Made by a program: the position numbers and the translations under genes | NCBI RefSeq assembly: GCF_026241225.1 | Contig: NZ_JAPFQP010000001.1 | Location: forward strand, 1,054,001 to 1,118,000 | Direction of reading: 5' to 3' | Length of the DNA stretch: 64,000 bases | Origin: Lentiprolixibacter aurantiacus | Lineage (GTDB): Bacteria > Bacteroidota > Bacteroidia > Flavobacteriales > Flavobacteriaceae | Shown here: piece by piece, positions 8,882-16,910 of the stretch | Layout: each line of letters opens with the position of its first letter | Position numbering within the stretch: the stretch's first letter is position 1 | The notes under the pieces: model-generated | What the model was told of the DNA's origin: nothing | Seen by the model: only the letters and a program-made list of their open reading frames with translations | Database searches by the model: none

Positions 8882-9292
8882 CTATTGTTTTCTATAAATT
8901 GAATTTGTGACCGTATCCCAGGTAATTTCGTCAGAGGAAATCTGTGTAAAGGAATAGGTGATAGATTGGCCTCCAATAGAATTTAGCGAAACGCTGTATG
9001 TTTCATCAGTGGAATTATCACTTGCCGAGACATCCCCGCCATTGTCTAAAAGGTCCTGCAACATCCCTCTTTGACTGAGCTCAGAGCTGGCTTGTATTAT
9101 AATGAAGTCGTTTGAAGTAAACCTCCACCCCATTTCCCCTAAGCTTGTATCGTCCATTAACCATTTCCCTTGAATCCAGGCTGGTGGGTTAATTTGTATT
9201 ACTGACGAATTTGAGTCATCATTATCAGATGAACACGAAACAATAACAAGGCCAATAAAAAATAAGACGAGTAGCTTTTTTATTGAATGCAT
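8882..9292 (-). CDS. Lipoprotein with lipocalin-like pattern
   Basis: The lipobox is VIVSC near residue 20. The mature part has the order PPAWIQGKWLMDD ... W-F-x-S-N-D-F ... SYTYSFTQISSDEITW, like small lipocalin-type lipoproteins of Bacteroidota, where a GxW motif opens the barrel. At 136 aa it is short for a full barrel. It is the upstream partner of the 8463-8798 lipoprotein (83 bp apart, same strand). The 267-bp gap to 9560 holds no clear signal. Confidence 0.55.
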   Translation of the reverse strand: MHSIKKLLVLFFIGLVIVSCSSDNDDSNSSVIQINPPAWIQGKWLMDDTSLGEMGWRFTSNDFIIIQASSELSQRGMLQDLLDNGGDVSASDNSTDETYSVSLNSIGGQSITYSFTQISSDEITWDTVTNSIYRKQ

Positions 9293-9559
9293 GGTTTATG
9301 GTTTAAAATAATTACTGGAATACTAACGATGTTACTGGCTGTAAATTGTGATAAGGGATATCACAAGCGAAATGAAGTTAAGGCTGGATTGACAGTGTCT
9401 AAACAGATCAAAGTAAATAAAAGCGCCTGGTTGAAATAAACGCCTGCTTCCATCGTTATTGATATTCTGGCTCGATCTATTTTACCGTTTTACACTAATA
9501 CTGCATGAGATCAACACAACCAGAATAATTTTAATAAATCAACCTAAACCATCTTCATT

Positions 9560-10333
9560 ATGAATCTAAAAAAAATCTCATCATTCGTATTATACTCGGC
9601 TTTAACAGCCCTTTTCACAATTTCATTAAGTTGTAGTGATTCTGTTTCAGATGAATTTGAAGAGGTAAATGGCTCGGTTGATAAAAAATTACTTCAATCC
9701 ATTTCGGTGATATCAGCTCAGGATGCCACAGAAAACAGATCAATTATTTTTTCCTATGATTCTCAAGATCGACTGACTTCAATTAATGATGGTGTTGAAA
9801 GCAACATTATCATATATGAAAATGGTGAAATTTCCGGAGCGGCTAATTCCAGTGGAAATGTAACCGTTGAAGAGCTTTACGCTTCGCCTTATGATGCTTT
9901 TGAAACCGGTGATGTTATAGAATACGACAATAACGGAAACCCTTCCAAACTGGCCTTTTTTGAATATGAATATGATTTCGAATTACAATCTGAAATACAA
10001 GTAGTTTATACGGCTGAAATTTCCTATGACAACAAGCCGAACCCCTATTACTTCACTCTGGATTCTGCTGGTATTATCGATGTTCTTGATGGTATAAGGC
10101 TTAATCTGAGCATGGCTCCGCAACCCGTAGAACTAATTAGAGCTCGTGCCCTTTTTCCTCTTAATAATCCATCTCAAATTATATACAAAAACGAAAGTGG
10201 TGAAATTATATATACCCTGAATATTGACTATTCTTATGATGGAGACTATCCAGTCTCGGCATCCATTATAGCTCTCTCATTAATTGATAGCCAAACCAAT
10301 GCATATTCTGCAAATTTTACTTATACAGACTAA
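9560..10333 (+). CDS. Lipoprotein with YD-like beta repeats
   Basis: The lipobox is TISLSC near residue 25. The mature protein carries phrases such as FSYDSQDRLTSI, IEYDNNGNPSKL, AEISYDNKPNPYYF and IDYSYDGDYPVSA. These match the (Y/F)xYDxxGNLxxx pattern of Rhs/YD-type or DUF4595-like beta repeats of Bacteroidota lipoproteins. It is probably surface exposed or periplasmic; the role is unknown. It ends in a good terminator. Confidence 0.6.
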   Translation: MNLKKISSFVLYSALTALFTISLSCSDSVSDEFEEVNGSVDKKLLQSISVISAQDATENRSIIFSYDSQDRLTSINDGVESNIIIYENGEISGAANSSGNVTVEELYASPYDAFETGDVIEYDNNGNPSKLAFFEYEYDFELQSEIQVVYTAEISYDNKPNPYYFTLDSAGIIDVLDGIRLNLSMAPQPVELIRARALFPLNNPSQIIYKNESGEIIYTLNIDYSYDGDYPVSASIIALSLIDSQTNAYSANFTYTD

Positions 10334-10394
10334 TGATTATTCTATTGATCATTATTGCTGCTTACTAATTTGTATGTAGAAATAATTCTTAAAA

Positions 10395-10435
10395 AATAAG
10401 ACCCTGTAATTAAAATTGATTATAGGGTCTTATTT
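10395..10435 (+). terminator. Terminator after the YD-like lipoprotein
   Basis: The perfect stem aataagaccctgta / tatagggtcttatt is followed by tgttt. It separates the lipoprotein from the FNR-type promoter at 10500. Confidence 0.65.
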
Positions 10436-10499
10436 GTTTGAAACCCATTCGGAATTCTTTTTCATCTCCTCACTAATTCCCATATAAGGCTTACTTCAA

Positions 10500-10542
10500 T
10501 GACAATTATCATAAAAGTTGATTTGGTCAGCCCCTACCTTTA
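10500..10542 (+). promoter_or_regulatory. Putative FNR-type promoter of the DUF6090-like gene
   Basis: The dyad TGACAATTATCA is at 10500-10511, and TACCTTTA at 10535-10542 follows after 23 bases, 18 bp before the ATG at 10561. The spacing is identical to the cco, hemN and usp sites. Confidence 0.55.
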
Positions 10543-10560
10543 AAGGTCAAACCAACTGTT

Positions 10561-10968
10561 ATGCTTCACTTTTTCCGTAAAACCCGTCGAGACCTCTTGG
10601 CTAACAGTAAATTCTTTAAGTATCTGAAATATGCTATAGGGGAAATACTACTTGTGGTTATCGGAATATTGATCGCACTTCAAGTGAATAACTGGAACGA
10701 GGAAAGAATTGACCGTAACAGGGAAACCCAAGTTTTGAAGGAATTGAGAGATGACCTTGTCGATACCGAGAACTCATTCTTACGGCATCTCAATCTCTTT
10801 GGCGAAGTTATTGAACACAAAAAAGCCATTATCAAAACCATTGAGGGAAACCTGGTATGGAACGATACCCTGCAAAATCACATAAATAATTTCTGGTATT
10901 TAGAACCTCTTCATATTACTACTGCTTCCTATTCAACCTTAAAGGATTGGGGAGTGGCAAGTATTTGA
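10561..10968 (+). pseudogene. Truncated DUF6090-type membrane protein
   Basis: The N-terminus carries the hallmark of the family: a basic leader, then KYLKYAIGEILLVVIGILIA and NNWNEER, i.e. one membrane helix followed by a coiled coil. Complete members are roughly twice as long. Here the reading ends at residue 135 after STLKDWGVASI, and the DNA that follows belongs to an integrase remnant on the other strand. The 3' half therefore looks lost by deletion or insertion. It may still be expressed from the FNR-type promoter at 10500. Family function is unknown. Confidence 0.6.
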
Positions 10969-10986
10969 CTGCCTGGAGAAATTTGA

Positions 10987-11082
10987 TCAAGCCTCAACCT
11001 TTGAGATCTTTCTTGCTATCTTTTCCATCTCCTGACTTACCCTCCTTTGCACAATTTTTCCATAATATTCCTGTGTTATCTT
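10987..11082 (-). pseudogene. Decayed C-terminus of a tyrosine recombinase (copy 2)
   Basis: The minus-strand frame ending at 10989-10987 reads YNLKITQEYYGKIVQRRVSQ followed by EMEKIARKISKVEA. This is the typical end of a Bacteroidota tyrosine recombinase: catalytic Tyr in TQEYYGKI, then a VSxEM amphipathic tail. It shares ten identical residues with copy 1 at 8329-8421. The rest of the gene is absent; upstream lies the terminator of the collagen-like lipoprotein gene. Confidence 0.55.
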
Positions 11083-11095
11083 GAGGTTATAAGTT

Positions 11096-11130
11096 AAATA
11101 AAGGGCTGTCCGAAAACAGCCCTTTATTTA
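11096..11130 (-). terminator. Terminator of the first collagen-like lipoprotein gene
   Basis: The stem aaataaagggctgt / acagccctttattt is very stable with a short loop, placed 25 bp after the stop codon at 11155 on the minus strand. Confidence 0.75.
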
Positions 11131-11154
11131 ACTTACTATATCGAAATTATATAC

Positions 11155-12054
11155 TTACTGTTTCAGGAAAGTTAATTCCCTTACCAGGGTAACTATTCCG
11201 TTTTCCTCCCTTAAGTGATTTGCAGAAATAAACTCTGAACTACTACCAATATTATTAATTTTAATGCCGTTTACCCATTCTCTATTGTCGTTATCTATTA
11301 CATTGAAATAGAATACAGCAGATGATGCATAAGTTCCAAGCGGTTGAGAATTAGGACTAAAAGTTGTATTTATAACCTCTCCAAAAAGTGATACATCCGC
11401 AGTGTATTTATTATTTTGAAATCCATTGCTGTTGTCTGTTTGAGTAGGAAAGTAAACTATATTAGAAATTTCCATGGCCCATGGCTCAGTTTCCTCTTGC
11501 CAAAGACCCGACCAATCGTATACGCCTGCACCATTTGCATCCTGTCCATTACAAACAATTTCGGAACCTTGTCGCTCAACTTCATCAAGTTGCCCATTTT
11601 CATTCGTGTCCAACCCATAGAAGATTTCAATACCACCATTTAAACACGTGGCTCCAGGGTTAATTATAACAATTGAAATAACAGAATTGTATCCATTTTG
11701 TCCATCTGAACCATTCTGACCATTTTGTCCGTCCGTACCGTCTTGTCCATCTTCTCCATTACAAACAATTGTGGATCCCTGGATTTCATTTTCATCAAGC
11801 TGACCATTTTCATTCGTATCAAGCCCAAAGAATATTTCAGTCCCTCCGTTTGTACATACCTGACCGGGATCAATTACAACAACGGTAACTACAGTATTAT
11901 ATCCATTTTCTCCTGGATCTCCTTTTTCACCCTGAATTCCTTGTGGCCCCGGTTGTCCCTGGATAATGGTTTCTTTGGTACATGCTATAACTACCAACAA
12001 GGCAGTAATAAGAGTAATAGCCCGATTTATGAAACTCACGTCAAACTTTTTCAT
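11155..12054 (-). CDS. Collagen-like lipoprotein with two DUF7151-type repeats (copy 1)
   Basis: The lipobox is LVVIAC near residue 25. A collagen-like Gly-X-Y run (GQPGPQGIQGEKGDPGENG) follows at about 33-51. Then come two copies of a domain with pattern G-x3-C-x-N-G-G-x-E-I-F-x-G-L-D-x-N-x-N-G-x-L-D-x3-x-x-Q-G-S-x-I-V-C-N-G, the DUF7151-type unit. They are separated by a Gly/Asp/Gln-rich linker. The last 110 residues are a separate domain of beta type. The first 95 residues are almost identical to the neighbour at 12587, so the two arose by duplication. It is probably surface exposed. Confidence 0.7.
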   Translation of the reverse strand: MKKFDVSFINRAITLITALLVVIACTKETIIQGQPGPQGIQGEKGDPGENGYNTVVTVVVIDPGQVCTNGGTEIFFGLDTNENGQLDENEIQGSTIVCNGEDGQDGTDGQNGQNGSDGQNGYNSVISIVIINPGATCLNGGIEIFYGLDTNENGQLDEVERQGSEIVCNGQDANGAGVYDWSGLWQEETEPWAMEISNIVYFPTQTDNSNGFQNNKYTADVSLFGEVINTTFSPNSQPLGTYASSAVFYFNVIDNDNREWVNGIKINNIGSSSEFISANHLREENGIVTLVRELTFLKQ

Positions 12055-12160
12055 GATAAGGATAATTTGGAGTTTACAGAACGAAATAAACCAGGGGATA
12101 TTGCTGTTTTTTGGATGGGATTACTCAAACGTCTTTGAAAATCACCTTCATCTCCCTACA
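12052..12160. repeat. Duplicated 5' flank of the collagen-like genes, copy 1
   Basis: This segment, immediately upstream of the 12054 start, is repeated with few changes at 13409-13515 upstream of the second gene. Shared stretches include ggataatttggagtttacag and ttgctgtttttt. The duplication thus covers the promoter region plus the first third of the gene. Confidence 0.7.
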
Positions 12161-12230
12161 ATTCTGATACTCGAATGCCCCGGCATTTCCCTTCAAATAC
12201 ACCAGTGCCTTCTCACCGAAAATAGATGGC

Positions 12231-12356
12231 AAATACCTGCTATATGCTGTTGGGGAGATTGTGTTGATAGTAATTGGAATCAGGATAACCCTGCAATTAA
12301 ATAATTGGAATGAAAATCAGAAGTGGTTACAGGCTGAAAAGAGTTTACTTGCATAG
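12231..12356 (+). pseudogene. Remnant of a second DUF6090-type gene
   Basis: The plus-strand frame reads KYLLYAVGEIVLIVIGIRIT, then LQLNNWNENQKW and a stop at 12354-12356. It aligns with the N-terminal helix of the truncated gene at 10561 (KYLKYAIGEILLVVIGILIA ... NNWNEER). No proper start is present and the coiled-coil part is missing. The rest of the 532-bp gap 12055-12586 shows no gene. Confidence 0.5.
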
Positions 12357-12586
12357 GTTTCATTGGGATATGCTCAGAAGTTAAAACGGCTTATGGAAGT
12401 AGCCTGGTTTAACTCTCGGCAAGCCTTATTTTCTGTTTTTGATATCAAGATACCTTTCCCGGAAGTTCACGCTCTAGAGACCTGTTTCCGTTCCCCAAAA
12501 TAGCCACCCTGGCCGAGCCGTCGTATATTCTCTGCCTACCCCATTTGACTATATAAATTTGGAAGGAAAACCATAGTGTGGATTTC

Positions 12587-13411
12587 TTAATTTCTGCTCA
12601 AATACCCTTCAAAATATACTATTATTGGATCTGAACTATTTATTCTTACGTTTCGAATTAGCACATAAAGTCTTTCATTATCTTTTCCAAAATTTTCAAA
12701 CTCCAGTCCTTCTAATACCCTGTCCGTCCCTATTATAACTGCAACTGGATTAATCATCCTGTATGAATTAGTGTTAGTGGGAGTAAAAGCAACATCTTCA
12801 GCGAGTCTGTTGTCCCATAAAATGTCAACATAATAAGTATTTTCTCCATTTGTAGCGTCAGGAACAAACAATGAATTAAAGGTGGTCATTTGTATTGCAG
12901 ATCCTTGTAATACTTCGTCGGTATTCCATACTCCATTTAGATCAACAATATTGTCATTACTTTGGCCTTGACAATCTGAAGTGTCAAAAACTCCATCTCC
13001 ATTAACATCTTCCGCAGGATCATTCACTCCATTACCATTTGTATCCCAACAATTAATGCCGTCTGCACCGTCTGCACCGTCTTGCCCATCTTCTCCATTA
13101 CAAACAATGGTGGATCCCTGGATTTCATTTTCATCCAGCTGCCCATTTTCATTCGTATCAAGCCCAAAGAATATTTCAAAACCTCCGTTTGTACATGCCT
13201 GACCAGGATCAATTACAACAACACTGACCACTGTATTGTACCCGTCTTGTCCGTCCTGTCCATCTTGTCCCGGATCTCCTTTCTCGCCCTGAATCCCCTG
13301 TGGTCCCGGTTGTCCCTGGATAATGGTTTCTTTGGTACATGCTATAACTACCAGAAATGCAGTAATAAGAGTAATAGCCCGATTTATGAAACTCACGTCA
13401 AACTTTTTCAT
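12587..13411 (-). CDS. Collagen-like lipoprotein with one DUF7151-type repeat (copy 2)
   Basis: The N-terminal 95 residues nearly match the 11155-12054 protein: the same leader, the same lipobox, a Gly-X-Y run with an added GQDGQDGQDG stretch, and one DUF7151-type unit. After it comes a calcium-binding-like acidic segment (CWDTNGNGVNDPAEDVNGDG), akin to an EF-hand or thrombospondin type 3 loop. A different C-terminal beta domain of about 115 residues follows. A duplicated head with unlike tails suggests domain swapping at the 3' end. It is probably surface exposed. Confidence 0.7.
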   Translation of the reverse strand: MKKFDVSFINRAITLITAFLVVIACTKETIIQGQPGPQGIQGEKGDPGQDGQDGQDGYNTVVSVVVIDPGQACTNGGFEIFFGLDTNENGQLDENEIQGSTIVCNGEDGQDGADGADGINCWDTNGNGVNDPAEDVNGDGVFDTSDCQGQSNDNIVDLNGVWNTDEVLQGSAIQMTTFNSLFVPDATNGENTYYVDILWDNRLAEDVAFTPTNTNSYRMINPVAVIIGTDRVLEGLEFENFGKDNERLYVLIRNVRINSSDPIIVYFEGYLSRN

Positions 13412-13515
13412 GGTAAGGATAATTTGGAGTTTACAGAACGAAATAAATCAGGTGATATTGCTGTTTTTTAGATGGGATTATTTAAACATCCCTGAAAACC
13501 ACTTTCATCTCCCCA
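13409..13515. repeat. Duplicated 5' flank of the collagen-like genes, copy 2
   Basis: This matches 12052-12160. It runs directly into the third integrase remnant (13516-13640), whereas copy 1 runs into the DUF6090 remnant. The two copies therefore diverge in what lies behind them. Confidence 0.7.
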
Positions 13516-13640
13516 CTATTCTGCCCCGTAATATTTACCACGAGAATTCTCAATAGTCTTAACACCTGTATGGTCTAGTAGCTCACTTACAGTTTCATTT
13601 GGAATCACATTATTGCATTCACACACAAAAAGCCTGGATA
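13516..13640 (-). pseudogene. Decayed C-terminal part of a tyrosine recombinase (copy 3)
   Basis: The minus-strand frame ending at a stop at 13518-13516 reads FVCECNNVIPNETVSELLDH then TGVKTIENSRGKYYGAE. It resembles the integrase core around box II: 'GVPIETVSxLLGHxxIKTTxxYYxK'. Motif residues are damaged (Gly to Asp in LLGH, and the TTQ lost). It is placed just past the duplicated flank of the collagen-like gene, like copies 1 and 2 in orientation. Confidence 0.45.
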
Positions 13641-13703
13641 CACAACAATTAATTCTTGTTTTAAGGGTCTCTATCTAGTTTTGAGTAAACCATTCAACCT
13701 GCC

Positions 13704-15263
13704 ATGAGATATTCCATAGTTAGTGTATTAGTTCTTGTTTTAGTATTGAGCAGCTGTTCAAAAGATGAAGAAGTAAAGCGATATAACCTCAATACCACTA
13801 TTAACCCAGTAGAAGGAGGGGTCGTGTCGCCTGCTTCTGGAACCTTCAATTCTGGAGAGACATTTACCCTTACGGCTACACCTTCTGAAAACTATGAGTT
13901 TTCAAATTGGAGTGGTAATGCAGAAGGAACTTCATTAACAGTATCCGTTACTATGGATTCTGACAAAAATATTATTGCATCCTTTACAAAGAAAGATACC
14001 GATGGAGACGGGATAACGGATGATCTGGATATATGCAATGACACCCCAAATGGTGAACCAGTAGATCCCAGTGGATGTTCGAATACTCAAAAAGACAGCG
14101 ACGGAGACGGAGTGACAGATGACGCAGACACTTGTAGCGATACCCCCTCAGGAGAAACAGCAGATGCTAATGGATGCTCTGATTCTCAAAAGGATACTGA
14201 TGGGGATGGTGTAACGGATGATCTGGATACCTGTCCTGGTACCTCTTCAGGGGAAACTGTAGACGGTAGTGGATGTGCAGATTCTCAAAAAGATACAGAC
14301 GGAGACGGAGTAACTGACGATTTGGACTCTTGTAGTGATACCCCATCAAGTGAAACAGCAGATGCTAATGGATGCTCTGATTCTCAAAAGGATACTGATG
14401 GGGATGGCGTTTCAGATGCCCTGGATCAATGCAATAACACCCCTGCTAATGTTCAGGTGGATGAAAATGGATGTGCCCTGCCCCCTGTCTATTTAGATGC
14501 AAACGGGGTTACCATTAAGGCCTACGAATGGGCTCAAGTGGGTGATACAGGACAACTTAACGGGGTAACCTATACAATCGTGGACAGAACGATGTTAATC
14601 GAAAGGATTGGTGCTTTTGAAGACCTTAGTACTGTTTGTACTTCAAAAATCACTGACATGAGTCACCTTTTTGAGTTTGAACAGGGAGTTAGGGATTACA
14701 CAATTCCGGGAAACAATATAAGCAGTTGGGATGTCAGTAATGTAACTACCATGAACTCCATGTTTGAAGGTTCTGATTTTAACCAGGACATGTTGGGCTC
14801 CTGGGATGTAAGCAGTGTTGTGGATATGAAAGAGATGTTCAATGCCTCCGACTTCAATCAAAACATCGGGGGCTGGGATGTGCGAAATGTCCAAAACATG
14901 AGCTGGATGTTTGGCACCTCCTCCTTCAACCAGCCCATTGGGAACTGGGATGTGGGCAATGTGACCGACATGTCATCTATGTTTTCTTTGAACGCCGCCT
15001 TTGACCAGGATTTAAGTGCCTGGAACGTGAGCAGCGTAATTAACATGTTTGGCATGTTTTCATTTACCTCTTTTAACCAACCTATTGGCAATTGGGATGT
15101 TAGTAGTGTAACCGACATGTCAGGAATGTTTAATTCGAACGCATCTTTCAACCAAGACTTAGGCGGGTGGAACGTGGAAAATGTCGTTGCCTGTAGCGGC
15201 TTTAGCTTTAGCACCATACAATGGACACTCCCCAAACCAAACTTCACGAATTGCACTCCGTAG
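13704..15263 (+). CDS. BspA-like repeat lipoprotein (chromosomal copy)
   Basis: The lipobox is LSSC near residue 18. Domains in order: an InlB B-repeat-like unit (about 27-92: INPVEGGVVSPASG ... FSNWSG); five calcium-binding thrombospondin type 3 repeats of form DTDGDGVTDDLD-x-C (about 96-250); then about seven 24-residue DUF285/BspA units with core WDVSNVTxMxxMFxxSxFNQ. It closes with [12 protein letters not shown]. BspA-type repeats form leucine-rich-repeat solenoids used in adhesion. A paralogue with the same head and tail lies inside the island at 29112-30752. Confidence 0.75.
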   Translation: MRYSIVSVLVLVLVLSSCSKDEEVKRYNLNTTINPVEGGVVSPASGTFNSGETFTLTATPSENYEFSNWSGNAEGTSLTVSVTMDSDKNIIASFTKKDTDGDGITDDLDICNDTPNGEPVDPSGCSNTQKDSDGDGVTDDADTCSDTPSGETADANGCSDSQKDTDGDGVTDDLDTCPGTSSGETVDGSGCADSQKDTDGDGVTDDLDSCSDTPSSETADANGCSDSQKDTDGDGVSDALDQCNNTPANVQVDENGCALPPVYLDANGVTIKAYEWAQVGDTGQLNGVTYTIVDRTMLIERIGAFEDLSTVCTSKITDMSHLFEFEQGVRDYTIPGNNISSWDVSNVTTMNSMFEGSDFNQDMLGSWDVSSVVDMKEMFNASDFNQNIGGWDVRNVQNMSWMFGTSSFNQPIGNWDVGNVTDMSSMFSLNAAFDQDLSAWNVSSVINMFGMFSFTSFNQPIGNWDVSSVTDMSGMFNSNASFNQDLGGWNVENVVACSGFSFSTIQWTLPKPNFTNCTP

Positions 15264-15290
15264 TTTGTAAGATTATATACAAAAATCCTA

Positions 15291-15322
15291 ACTGAAGCCC
15301 TCTCTTGGAGGAGGGCTTTTTG
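15291..15322 (+). terminator. Terminator of the chromosomal BspA-like gene
   Basis: The stem gaagccctc / gagggctttt has a short loop and a T run, 28 bp after the stop codon. Confidence 0.75.
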
Positions 15323-15487
15323 TGTCAAAGGAAAATCAAAACACCTCTGCTAAAAAAACACAATTCAATTATCGTCAAAAGACCAACAAAAAATCCAGCC
15401 GTTTCAAATAGACTGGATTTCTTACTATGTGGTCCCAGCCAAAACTTTTTGATTGAGTTATAATTTTACATGGCTAAAAATCCTTTC

Positions 15488-15505
15488 GCGGTCTGGACGG
15501 GATTC
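15488..15505. repeat. Outer tRNA-Asp 3'-end remnant
   Basis: The sequence gcggtctggacggga is identical to the 3' end of the intact tRNA-Asp at 32678-32692. A shorter piece (gacgggattc) recurs at 15608-15617. These are older att scars outside the present island. The 276 bp between this and the inner copy hold no gene, only a hairpin near 15745-15771 (aaccc ... gggtt). Confidence 0.6.
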
Positions 15506-15781
15506 TTTTCTTCCCACCTCCATTAGTACTTCGGTGGATGGAAAAGGGCCCAGGTGTAGGGCCTGCAGAAATTTAGCCCTTCCGCAGACTTTTAGATAAA
15601 TAAATTAGACGGGATTCTTTGCTCACTTCACTCGCAAAGGGCCCTAAGGGTGGCCCAGTAATGAAGTGAACCCTTCTCTGCCTCCGGCAGGATTGGTTTT
15701 TAATATATCATTGGAAAGTGAACTTTCATGATGATCCATTAAAAAACCCCTCACACTATGTGCGAAGGGTTCTACTTCATT

Positions 15782-15804
15782 GCGGTCTGGACGGGAATAG
15801 AACC
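15782..15804. repeat. Left attachment site (tRNA-Asp 3'-end copy)
   Basis: It carries the 15-mer gcggtctggacggga and then gaacc at the same distance as in the intact tRNA-Asp (32678-32700), with two mismatches. The base composition turns AT-rich directly after it. I take this as attL of the island; the tRNA side is attR. Confidence 0.75.
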
Positions 15805-15846
15805 AATTATTAAATATTTGTAAAACAGATTATTAAATAATATAAA

Positions 15847-15915
15847 AGAACACTTTGTGTTCTAAAATTGTATAATTGGTACACCATGTGTTCCAATTTA
15901 ATAATTTGTGTTCAA
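15847..15915. repeat. Putative left integrase arm sites
   Basis: Three copies of TGTGTTC followed by A-rich bases occur at 15856, 15887 and 15907. The first is part of a perfect inverted repeat, agaacac-ttt-gtgttct (15847-15863). Matching copies stand near the other end of the island (32502-32612). The position 40-130 bp inside attL suits arm-type binding sites of a tyrosine integrase. Confidence 0.5.
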
Positions 15916-15957
15916 TGATTTTCAGAGTTGTATTCTTGATTAAGAAATTTAAGATTT

Positions 15958-16025
15958 AATTTCTTGTAAACCCGAACATTCAAAAACAATGAACCCTCTT
16001 AAATAGGGGTTTTTATATCGGGGAT
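15958..16025 (+). repeat. 68-bp structured island repeat, copy A
   Basis: It begins aatttcttgtaaacccg and ends atatcggggat. The inner hairpin is aaccctc / gaggggtt-like around ttaaata. The outer arms cccga(a)cat and at(a)tcggg can pair. This copy lies 150 bp inside the left end, with no ORF directly before it. Copies B, C and D are at 28408, 28890 and 30751, all in the same direction. From 16026 to 16417 I see no convincing gene. Confidence 0.7.
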
Positions 16026-16345
16026 AAAATTTATCTCACTTTTTCTCCAATTCTTTACGTTTTCTCACTCATCTTAATACTTATAGACAGAAAGGTTTAT
16101 TCCACAAGTGATAGTTTGTTGAATAGATAACCAATCTGAGTGATTTGATCAGTATCTGTGGAGTTTTTGAACCACACCCTTATCTACAGGGAAAATCAAT
16201 TCTAAAATCTATCGGTTTCAATCCACCAGTATTGAGATATACAAACGGAGGGGGTGAAATCCATTATGGTAGAATTGGAGGTAATAATGGATTTATGGGA
16301 AATAGTTTGAATACCCATAGGTGTTCTACCGATGTGAAGTGGAAC

Positions 16346-16376
16346 AAAAACCCCCACACCCTCTAAGGGTGTGGTG
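16346..16376 (-). terminator. Hairpin with minus-strand T run
   Basis: The stem ccacaccct / agggtgtgg is followed, on the minus strand, by gggttttt. It could stop transcripts running left from the hsd operon. Confidence 0.45.
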
Positions 16377-16417
16377 TATCCCTCCGTGAAATAAAACTAG
16401 TAGATAAGTTAAGAAGT

Positions 16418-16621
16418 ATGGAACTAAAACGATATGAAAATGTAATTCAAGTAATTAAGATACTTGATAAGAAGATTTTGAAAGTATTAACCGAAGATGA
16501 TTCTAACCTTGAAAAACTGAAAACATTCATTGATATCAGAAAAATGTACACTGATGAATACAATGGATTAGAAAAGGGAAGAAGAACCCATCAGATGTTC
16601 AATGATTCAAAGAAAGGATGA
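16418..16621 (+). CDS. Small hypothetical protein (67 aa)
   Basis: This short, charged and mainly helical protein (KRYENVIQVIKILDKKILKV ...) overlaps the start of the next gene by the ATGA arrangement. The overlap suggests translational coupling with the HTH protein and so a real gene. No family recognised. Confidence 0.5.
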   Translation: MELKRYENVIQVIKILDKKILKVLTEDDSNLEKLKTFIDIRKMYTDEYNGLEKGRRTHQMFNDSKKG

Positions 16622-16812
16622 AAATGAAAGATAGAATTTCAAAACAAGAACTTGAAGAACTCTATGGAGTGACTCGTCACACGATAGAAACCTGGAGAAG
16701 GAAGTACGGATTACCAATGATAGAAATATCATCTCATAAGAAATATATCAGGAGAGAGGATCTAGTGAAATGGGAAGATGAAATGAAGGATAAGTTGGAG
16801 GTAGAAGTTTAA
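16618..16812 (+). CDS. Small HTH protein, excisionase or MerR-like
   Basis: The protein has 64 aa. SKQELEELYGVTRHTIETWRRKYGLP is a helix-turn-helix of the MerR/excisionase (HTH_17) type. It is followed by the typical wing KKYIRREDLVKWEDE (compare 'yRfrredldeWl'). It is the only DNA-binding protein of this kind near the left end, so a directionality factor or a regulator of the island is likely. ATG at 16618 overlaps the upstream stop; a second ATG at 16624 is also possible. Confidence 0.65.
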   Translation: MKMKDRISKQELEELYGVTRHTIETWRRKYGLPMIEISSHKKYIRREDLVKWEDEMKDKLEVEV

Positions 16813-16910
16813 AATTCAAACTGTGTAAAAGTTTGAAAATTACAGGGTATTTTTAAGTTTTCAGAGTTAAGGGGAATACTACTTTCTATAAACTTCTTTT
16901 ATCTATTCCC

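Noticed and set aside
13082-13471. Long plus-strand frames opposite the collagen-like lipoprotein genes
   Set aside because: They mirror the Gly-rich coding repeats on the minus strand and have no signal or domain.
16145-16366. A 73-aa open frame near the left end of the island
   Set aside because: It contains a hairpin at its end, has no recognisable domain and ends in a terminator-like stem; probably not coding.
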